Of a DNA stretch of 26,803 nucleotides, positions 1 to 7,500 are shown piece after piece. The stretch is from a virus: IMG/VR virus record IMGVR_UViG_3300028844_001926, positions 1 to 26,803 of that record; one strand, written 5' to 3'. Positions within the stretch are counted from its first letter, which is position 1. Each line of letters opens with the position of its first letter. Position numbers and translations under genes: made by a program. The notes under the pieces were generated by a model. That model had not been told where the DNA came from. It was given only the letters and a program-made list of their open reading frames with translations, and ran no database searches.

Positions 1-99
1 GGCAGTGGACCACATGCATACCAATTATGGTGTTTGGTGTGTAACAAGCACATACAATGGGTTAATAATAAACAAGCAATAAGGATAACAGGATTATGA
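1..99 (+). CDS. 3' part of the zinc-ribbon-like protein (complete copy at 26600)
   Basis: The first 99 bases are the end of the 52-residue gene that begins at 26600, ending in TGA at 97-99. The fragment keeps the C-x2-C motif (LWCLVCNKH) but not the first Cys/His pair. It is incomplete only because the circle was cut inside the gene; it is not a pseudogene. The stop overlaps the start of the next gene as ATGA. Confidence 0.85.
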   Translation, partial: GSGPHAYQLWCLVCNKHIQWVNNKQAIRITGL

Positions 100-144
100 T
101 AGTAATAGAAATATATTCATACGAAGATGGAATAAGGTGTGTGG
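1..144. repeat. Left copy of 144-bp end redundancy
   Basis: This block is identical, base for base, to the last 144 bases of the window. It carries the 3' part of the zinc-ribbon gene that starts at 26600 and the first 49 bases of the gene at 96. The exact identity and the uninterrupted reading frame across the join show the molecule is closed or terminally redundant. An assembler overlap on a circular molecule is the simplest explanation; a true short direct terminal repeat is possible. Confidence 0.97.
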
Positions 145-335
145 ATCAAGTGGAATATAAGGATTATAGTGAATGGGAAAAAGACTATATGATAATGAAG
201 TTTCGTGATACTTGGGTTGGACACAAAATCTATGATATGAGCATGGAAGAATTCAACAAATTAAGCCAAACACAAAGAAACAACATAAACTGCAAAGCAG
301 TATTTGACAAAGAAGCGTTTATACGCAAACATTAG
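96..335 (+). CDS. Small acidic protein of unknown function, 79 aa
   Basis: I do not recognise this protein. It begins MIVIEIYSYEDG and is rich in acidic and aromatic residues, with the segment EWEKDYMIMKFRDTW near the middle and two cysteines; there is no signal peptide or membrane segment. The start overlaps the stop of the preceding zinc-ribbon gene as ATGA, with AAGGATAACAGG upstream as a weak ribosome site, so the two are probably translationally coupled. It belongs to the operon that runs from 25180 through the junction to 663. Its first 49 bases appear again at 26755-26803. An early regulatory or host-interaction role is inference from position only. Confidence 0.75.
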   Translation: MIVIEIYSYEDGIRCVDQVEYKDYSEWEKDYMIMKFRDTWVGHKIYDMSMEEFNKLSQTQRNNINCKAVFDKEAFIRKH

Positions 336-345
336 GAGAAACAGT

Positions 346-663
346 ATGAACAAAGATAGACTAAAACATTTTCGTAAATGGTGGAAAGTTAATCACCACT
401 ATACACCAGCACATACTTGGTTAGTAAAGCATTCAAAACGCACTATGCACAATTACAATATAGCACCAGAACAGTTTGATCATTGTAGAGTTGTAATGAA
501 AAGATACAATTTAAGTGAGCACAAAAGACTTAATAAAGCTGATGCAGAGTTCTTATGGCGTTTAACACATCCTACAATGAACCAAAGACGAGAGCGTTTA
601 TTAGCTACAGCCGTGTTTTTTGAAGAACAACGCAAAAATGTAGACAGAAAATTCAGCAAATAA
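346..663 (+). CDS. Basic protein of unknown function, 105 aa
   Basis: I chose the ATG at 346 because AGGAGA sits eight bases upstream; an in-frame ATG at 304 lies inside the previous gene and has no ribosome site. The product is strongly basic and rich in His, Arg, Lys and Trp (MNKDRLKHFRKWWKVNHHY at the N-terminus, MNQRRERLL near the end) and has no membrane segment. The charge suggests a nucleic-acid-binding protein, but I see no named domain. It is the last gene of the early operon, and the next transcription signal, a perfect sigma70 promoter, begins 16 bases after its stop. Confidence 0.75.
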   Translation: MNKDRLKHFRKWWKVNHHYTPAHTWLVKHSKRTMHNYNIAPEQFDHCRVVMKRYNLSEHKRLNKADAEFLWRLTHPTMNQRRERLLATAVFFEEQRKNVDRKFSK

Positions 664-678
664 AGTATAGTTTTGGGC

Positions 679-707
679 TTGACATTATTGATGATCGCTG
701 TTATAAT
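679..707 (+). promoter_or_regulatory. Perfect consensus sigma70 promoter (P1)
   Basis: TTGACA at 679-684 and TATAAT at 702-707 are separated by exactly 17 bases, which is the full housekeeping consensus. The expected start of transcription is near 714. The first thing downstream is not a gene but a set of tight hairpins ending in a terminator at 794-842, so the product is most likely a short RNA. Confidence 0.85.
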
Positions 708-713
708 ATAATT

Positions 714-842
714 ACCAAAATACAAAGGTTTTGTTGAACCTTGTTACAATTGGATTTGCAGAGATGCAAAGGTTATGCGAGTGTATAACCACTAACCCAC
801 AATAGTTCTCCTAGTGCTAAGAGTTGCTGTTGTGGGTTTTTT
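714..842 (+). ncRNA. Candidate structured small RNA (about 130 nt)
   Basis: Between promoter P1 and a U-rich terminator I see four consecutive hairpins. They are AAGGTT/AACCTT (725-730 with 737-742), TTTGCA-GAGA-TGCAAA (755-770, a GNRA tetraloop), GGTTAT/ATAACC (771-776 with 785-790), and a long terminator arm AACCCACAA/TTGTGGGTT (794-802 with 830-838). No reading frame of useful length with a ribosome site lies inside. The fourth hairpin has further internal pairing (AG/CT, CTC/GAG), making a 45-nt rod. The family is unknown to me. It could act as an antisense or protein-binding RNA; the alternative is a structured 3' end of the early operon transcript. Confidence 0.6.
794..842 (+). terminator. 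Rho-independent terminator after the first small RNA
   Basis: A nine-base perfect stem (AACCCACAA with TTGTGGGTT) closes a partly paired 27-nt loop and is followed by a run of T to 842. It would end both the P1 transcript and read-through from the early operon ending at 663. Confidence 0.75.
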
Positions 843-843
843 C

Positions 844-869
844 TTGACTGCCAAATCTTGCGTTATAAG
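844..869 (+). promoter_or_regulatory. Possible weak or decayed promoter fused to the terminator
   Basis: TTGACT at 844-849 directly follows the terminator T-run, in the same TTTTTTCTTGACT arrangement that forms the promoter at 25096. The best -10 match, TATAAG at 864-869, is only 14 bases away, too short for good activity. It may be a degenerate copy of the 25096 unit, or a weak promoter for the hairpins at 937-1012. Confidence 0.25.
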
Positions 870-936
870 TGACTTCGTAAGTTAGACACCCATACACCTT
901 AATGCCTATTATTCTTACAAAAAAGAGCTAAATACT

Positions 937-1012
937 AGCGCCTATCAAACAGTGGGGGTTCTGCTTTGATACGCTGGCCCGAGAGTGTTACAATCCTTGT
1001 TGACTTTCGGGC
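937..1012 (+). other. Pair of strong hairpins in the 664-1070 intergenic region
   Basis: The first hairpin pairs AGCG-cc-TATCAAA-CAG (937-952) with CTG-c-TTTGATA-CGCT (961-975) and exposes a TGGGGGTT loop. The second pairs GCCCGA (977-982) with TCGGGC (1007-1012), with inner pairing of AGT/ACT and ACAA/TTGT. The second stem is followed by TACTTTTA, a poor terminator tail. No gene is present. The pair could be a structured RNA, a leader element or a packaging or replication signal; I cannot tell which. Confidence 0.45.
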
Positions 1013-1033
1013 TACTTTTACTGGTTTTATTTT

Positions 1034-1043
1034 GGATAAATAA
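1034..1043 (+). promoter_or_regulatory. GGATAAATAA late-promoter-like motif 1
   Basis: GGATAAATAA lies 27 bases before the first gene of the fibre operon. The same ten bases occur before the portal gene and before the scaffold gene. The ATAAATA core matches the late promoter element of T4-type phages (TATAAATA; NATAAATA in marine relatives). There is no matching sigma70 -35 box upstream. Confidence 0.5.
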
Positions 1044-1070
1044 CATTGTAAACAACAAGGAAATCACACT

Positions 1071-1193
1071 ATGAACGAATTAGACAAATTATTTAAAGCC
1101 CTAACAACCCTAACAAATCTTGTTCTTATATATCTGTTTATCAGGTGGAGTTATGAAGGACTAGAATTTATATTAAGGAGTATATTAAACTAA
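1071..1193 (+). CDS. Small single-pass membrane peptide, 40 aa
   Basis: The ATG at 1071 follows AAGGA by nine bases. The product begins MNELDKLFKALTTLTN and then has a hydrophobic stretch LVLIYLFI followed by RW, a plausible single membrane span. The stop overlaps the next start as TAATG, so it is coupled to the BppU-like gene. It is the first gene after the GGATAAATAA motif. A holin or membrane-signalling role is possible but not supported by any motif I recognise; its consistent start signals and coupling make it likely to be translated. Confidence 0.6.
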   Translation: MNELDKLFKALTTLTNLVLIYLFIRWSYEGLEFILRSILN

Positions 1194-1525
1194 TGCCAGC
1201 AGCAGAATATAACATAACAATATCACAAAATGCAGATTTTATTAGAAGCTTTCAACTGAAGGAAGCTAATGTAGTAGTAGATATTACAAATAAAACCTTT
1301 GCAGGAAAGATTAAAAAGAACTACAATGAAACATCCGGCACAGACTTTACAGCAGTTATAGACAATGCTGCAAGTGGTTTGTGGACAATGAAACTATCAG
1401 ACACAGAAACAGCCGCTCTTAAACCGGGTGATCAAGTATATGACATTGTAATGACGGATACAGTAAGTGGAGAGAAAACAAGATTACTACAAGGTAAAGC
1501 ATTTGTTAGTCCAGGAGTAAGTTAA
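1193..1525 (+). CDS. BppU-like / Ig-like baseplate or fibre-anchoring protein, 110 aa
   Basis: The protein is an all-beta domain with the pattern of the N-terminal domain of phage baseplate upper (BppU-like) proteins: a conserved DITNKTFAGKIKK stretch, an aliphatic FTAVIDNAASGLWTMKLS strand pair, and PGDQVYDIVMTD near residue 80. Proteins of this kind often sit immediately before a tail fibre gene and help attach it. Here it ends one base before the giant fibre starts, with GGAGTAAG as the shared ribosome site region. Its own AAGGAG lies 13 bases before the ATG, and it overlaps the 40-aa peptide as TAATG. Function is by family resemblance and context. Confidence 0.65.
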   Translation: MPAAEYNITISQNADFIRSFQLKEANVVVDITNKTFAGKIKKNYNETSGTDFTAVIDNAASGLWTMKLSDTETAALKPGDQVYDIVMTDTVSGEKTRLLQGKAFVSPGVS

Positions 1526-4500
1526 ATGAGCACATATACAATATTGCCTAAAGACGATAGCAATTTAGGCGTAACGGTTATCAGTGATGACCAAAGTCAA
1601 GTAATAGTAGTTGACTCAGCAACACAACAAGTAACAGTAACAGAAGATGTAATTAGCGTAAGCGTTACACCAGGCCTTATTGGATCATTAACTGTTGATA
1701 GTGTTAATGGTAAAACAGGATTGGTTGTTTTAAATGCAGATGACATCAGTGAAACATCAGACCCTGCAGGAAACAAATACTACACTGCATCAAGAGATAC
1801 CGCACAATTTAATATTGATTTAGCATTGAAGACCACAGATGATTTAGCTGAAGGTTCAAGCAATGAATATTACACAGACGCTAAAACAAGAGCTGCTATC
1901 AGTGGTGCTGGTGATATTAACTACAATCAAAACACAGGTATCATATCATTTGATAGTTCAAGTCTTGTAACAAGTGTGAACGGACAAGATGGTGCCGTTG
2001 TATTAAGCACATCAAACATTGCAGAAGGCACTAACAAATACTGGACACAGGTTCGCTTTGATGCTGCAATAGGTGCCGCTGACACAGATGATTTAGATGA
2101 AGGCAATGTTAACTTATATTACACAGATGTTAGAGCACAAACTGTAATCACTGCAAACACAGAACAATTTATTAAAGCTGATTCAACAGAAACCCTTACA
2201 AACAAATCAGGAAACATATCACAGTGGTCAAATGATAGTGATTATGTTACAAGTGTAAATGGAATTGAAGGTCCATCTACAGTATTAGACACAGACAATA
2301 TTCAAGAAGATACAAGCCCAACAAACAAATGGTTCACAGAAGCTAGAGCCAGAAGCAGTGTTAGTGTAAACGACACTGGTGGAGATGGAAGTTTAAGTTA
2401 TGATAACACCACAGGTGTGTTTACTTTTACAGGCCCAGCACCAAGTGATGTTAGAGTTTTAGTAGATGCAGATGATTTAGGTGGAGATGGAAGCTTCACT
2501 TACGATAACACAACAGGTATCTTTAGTTACACTGGGCCAAGTGCCGCAGAAGTAAGAGCACACTTTAGTGAAGGTGATGGAATAGATATTAATTCAGGTG
2601 TGATCAGCATTGAAACAGATGGCGTTGACGCTACACACATTGACTTTGGAACAGGAGCCAACCAGGTAAGCACCCAAAACTTACCAGAGAACAATAATCT
2701 GTATTACACAGATTCAAGAGCTAGACTCAGTTTAACTGTAAATGATTTAGGTGGTGATGGAAGTATCACTTATGATAATGCCACAGGTGTTATTGATTAC
2801 ACAGGACCAAATCAAACAGAAGTAAGAGCACACATTACAAAAGCATTTGTAGATGCATTAGGCATTCAAGCTACAAGTGTAGATGCTGACAGTGTAGCAT
2901 TAGGCACAGACACAACAGGTGATTATGTGCAAAGCATTACTGGAACAGCAAACAAAATTGAAGTAAGCGGAAGTGGAACAGAAGGTAGACCAGTTACATT
3001 AACATTACCAAGCACAGTTCAGATTGCACAAGATCTAACTGTAGGCGGAAACCTAACTGTAAACGGTGACTTAACATATCTAAACACCACAGACTTACAA
3101 ATACAAGATAACTTATTTGAACTAAATGCAGGCTTAACAGGCACACCAACAAATGACAGTGGAATGCTTATACAAAGAGGCAATCAAACTAATCAAATCT
3201 TTATGTGGGACGAAAGTGTAGACAAGTTTACATTGGGTGCCACTGCCAGTGAAGATGGTGCCAGAGGAAACATTAATGTTACTGTGGGAACATTGGTTGC
3301 AAACATTGAAGGTGATTTAACTGGAAATGTTGTAGGTAATGTTACAGGTAATGTAACAGGAGATACAACCGGTCATCATTATGGTGAATCAACTGGTGAT
3401 GTAGCAGGTGATGTTACAGGTGATCTAATTGGTGATGTTACAGGTGACTTAACAGGTAACACTAGTGGAACACACACTGGACCAGTTGTAGGCAATGTAA
3501 CAGGAAATGTTACAGGAGATGTAAGTGGAACACTAAACGGACCAAGCAACGGAACACACACTGGCCAAGTAAATGGATCTACAGTTACAGCAAGTGGCGG
3601 ATTTACAGGCGCATTAGTAGGTAATGTCACAGGAGATGTTACAGGTAATGTCACTGGAGATTTAACAGGAGATGTTGCAGGTAAAATAACATCAACAGGC
3701 ACTGGCGCACAAAAGAGTGTATTCACAGAAGTTGACATCAATGGTGGTGCAATAGACGGCACACCAATTGGCGGCAATGTAGCCAGCACAGGTGAATTTA
3801 CAACTGTATCAACCACAGGTTCAATTACTGCTAATACAGGCTTTACAGGAAACTTAACAGGTGATGTTACGGGAAATGTGACAGGTAATGTTACGGGTAA
3901 TGTTACTGGAGATTTAACTGGTGATGTAACAGGTAATGTTAGTGGAAACGCCGGCACTGTTACAAGTTTATCAAATCAAAGCACAACAAATTTAGCTGAA
4001 GGTAATAATCTATATTACACAACAACACGAGCCAACACAGACTTTGATACTAGATTAGCTACCAAAGATACAGACGATTTAACAGAAGGTTCAAATGAAT
4101 ATTACACAGATGCCAAAGTATTAACTAAGATTAACAACACAAGCATTGACGCTTTAAGCGATGTTGACACCAGCACAGACACACCATCAGTTGCACAAGT
4201 ATTAGAATGGGATGGAAACAATTGGGTCCCAGGTGACGCAGGTATTGGTGATGTTACACAAACAGGCACACAAACACTAACCAACAAAACATTAACAAGC
4301 CCAATAGTAAACGCCCTTATTGCAACAACACCAGGTGACCCAATTGCAATAAAGAAAATTAAATCTTTTGCAGGTAGCAGTGGGCCAATTAACCCAAGCA
4401 ATTTTGGCGGGCAATTAGCTGGTATCAATACCAGCTCTACAATTAATTCAGACTCACATACTTTTCCTAATATTCCAAATGCCGTAGTTAATGGCGTTTA

Positions 4501-7500
4501 TTCATATGCTGGCTTTGGTTGGAGTGATCAATTAGCAGCAAGAGAAGGTCAGACAGGTTCAAATCCTTGGCTTGATAAAGCAATTGTTGAAGTATCATTA
4601 ACCAGAGAACCAATTAGTGGCTTAGCCACTACTGAATTCTTAAGTGCTAAAGCTCTTTATGAAGGTGGATTTTCTACAAAAACAATTAACAAGACTTACG
4701 CTCCTAACACTGGTAGCTACTATAATATCAGACCAAAAGAAACTGATGGACATTTAAGTGAATTAACTTTAACTGGATCATCAGCATCTACTAGTGCATT
4801 GTCACCACAAAGTGATAACAATTGGCAATACAATAGATTAAAAAGCACAACTAATGGATCTACACTAGCAAACTTAGATATAGATGGCAGTGCAATATCA
4901 TTTTATAACAATGAATATAGGTTTCCAAGCACAGCAGGAACCAGTGGACAAGTATTATTTACAGATGGTAACGGTAACCTAAGTTGGACTTCAGCAGTTG
5001 GAACAGTTTCAAGTGTTAACAATCTAACAGGTGCTGTTGTATTAGATACAGATGATATTCAAGAAGATGCTAATCCAACAAACTTATACTTTACAGATGC
5101 TAGAGTAGAAACCAAATTAAACGCCACTAACTTAGATGAGATACAAGATGTTGTTTATACATCAGCGCCACAGGCTGGTGAAGTGTTGCTATGGGATAGC
5201 ACTGTTTATCCAAACGGCGCATGGAGACCAAATGTAGTATCTGGAACAGGAACTGTAACAAGTATTACAGGTGGAACAGGATTAACAGGTGGCACTATAA
5301 CAGGTGCAGGAACACTGGATGTTGATGTTGGAACAACTGCAAACAAAATAATTCAATTAGATGGTCAAGCAAAAATACCAGCAGTTGATGGTTCACAATT
5401 AACCAATGTGCCAGCGTCAGGTGTTCAAAGTATTACACCAGGACTAGGTTTATATAATACACAAGGTGGAACAGGTGTTCCTATTACAAACACTGGAACA
5501 ATTGCAGTAGATGTTGGAACATTTGCAAATAGTTATATTAGTAAGATTTGTCAATTTGATTCAAGTGGTAGATTACCAGCAGTAGATGGTTCACAGTTAA
5601 CAAACTTACCAGCAAGTGCAGCACAAACACTTAGCTTTAGTAGTCCAGACTTAGCATTATCAGGCGGTGGCGGAACTGTTGATTTATCAACATTAACACC
5701 AAGCTCAATGGCGTGGAGTGCAATTACAGGCACACCAACTACTATTAGTGGATACGGAATTACAGACGCATTTGATGGAGCATACAGCTCATTAAGTGGA
5801 CTACCAACATTGTTCAGTGGTGCTTATGCAGACTTAACAGGTAAACCAACATTATTTGATGGAGCATACAGCTCATTAAGTGGACTACCAACTACAATAA
5901 GTGGATACGGAATTACAGATGGTGTTACATTAACTGGAACAGAAACACTAACCAACAAAACAATACCAGCTTTTACTGGTAATGAAATCAAATACATAGC
6001 CAACAGTGGAAGTGGTAATAACTTCCAAGCATTAAAGATTGTTAATGAATATGATTCAACTTTAACACCAGACTGGAGTGCATACGATGGTTCATTCCAA
6101 ATGCAAAACTACACTGATGCACAAAATGACTGGATTAATGTTTTACAATTCCAAACACCAAACCAGAAGAACATGTTTAGGCTTAACATTGACAACTCAG
6201 ATTTTGTAGACAATGATGGTAATATAACTCTTAAGAGCGTTACTGCAGGTAATTTTATAACTGGCAAGTCATATAAAATTACCAGTGCTGGAACCACAGA
6301 CTTTACACAAATTGGTGCAGCTGATAATAATGATGACACACTATTTGTAGCCACTGGTGCAGGAACTGGAACAGGAACAGCTGATGCATGGGACACTGGT
6401 TCACACTTTTCAACATTAAGTATGAAAGGTGCAGACGACATTGGCTTTGTAAAAGCAAGTGACGGATTTATCACTGGTGTTAAATATAAGATCTTTACAG
6501 TTGGAACCACAGACTTTACAGCCGTTGGTTCAGCAGACAACAATGTAGGCACAGAATTTACATGTGATGCAACTGGTTCAAGTGGAACAGGTGTTGCGGT
6601 TGATCTAAGACCTTTTAAAGGACAGAAAAACAGATTTAGTTCTTACACTGCTCATCAAGGTCCAAATGTGTGGCCAACTAATTTAGATTTTGAAGCTAAC
6701 AGTATTAGCTTCCACAATAATTATGTATTCCCTAAAACAGATGGTAGTGCAAACCAAGTATTAACAACAGATGGTTCAGGACAATTAAGTTTTACAAGTC
6801 CTAGCGGAACTGGAACTGTAACAAGTGTTGATTCAGGAACAGGCTTAACAGGCGGACCAATTACAGGTTCAGGAACATTAAATGTTGATGTTGGAACAAG
6901 TGCAAATCAAATTGTTCAATTAGATGGCAGTGCAAAACTACCAGCAGTAGACGGAAGTAACTTAACAAACTTACCAAGTGGTGCTGCTCAGACACTTAGC
7001 TTTAGTAGTCCTGACTTAACAATAAGTGGAAGTTCAAGCACTGTTGACCTAAGTGCATTAAGCACAACATCATTGGCGTGGAGTGCAATCACTTCAACAC
7101 CAACAACAATTGCAGGTTATGGAATTACAGATGCATTTGATGGCGCTTATAGTTCATTAAGTGGATTACCAACATTGTATGATAATGCTGATGTAGATAC
7201 ACATTTGAATACATCTAGTGCAACAACCAATCAAGTATTAAGTTGGACTGGAACAGACTATGACTGGGTTGCTAATTCAGGTGGTAGTTCAACTACAATC
7301 AACAACAATGCTGACAACAGAATTATTACAGGTAGTGGCACTGCTAATACACTTAACGGTGAAAGTGATTTAACTTATGATGGTGATCATTTATTAGTAG
7401 AAGGAACTGCCGGTGGAACAGATGATGCGGTTGTTAATATTAAAACAGACAATTCAAGTTGGAACACACCACAAATTACATTAGAAGACAGTGACTCAAA

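Noticed and set aside
304-345. A longer start for the 105-aa gene at ATG 304
   Set aside because: It overlaps the previous gene by 32 bases and has no ribosome site, whereas ATG 346 has AGGAGA correctly spaced.
1000-1030. TTGACT at 1000 as a third promoter of the intergenic region
   Set aside because: No -10 box lies at 16-18 bases, and the hexamer forms part of the hairpin at 977-1012.
664-1070. tRNA or tmRNA in the intergenic region
   Set aside because: No acceptor stem with a CCA-adjacent end, T-loop consensus or anticodon arm can be drawn from the hairpins.
3379-3957. A 192-codon minus-strand frame rich in PVTSPVK repeats
   Set aside because: It is the mirror of the T-G-N/D-V/L repeats in the fibre gene, has no ribosome site or neighbours on that strand, and all other genes are on the plus strand.
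3300-3960. Regularly repeated DNA resembling a CRISPR-like array
   Set aside because: The repeats are in-frame protein repeats of irregular spacing with no distinct spacers or leader.
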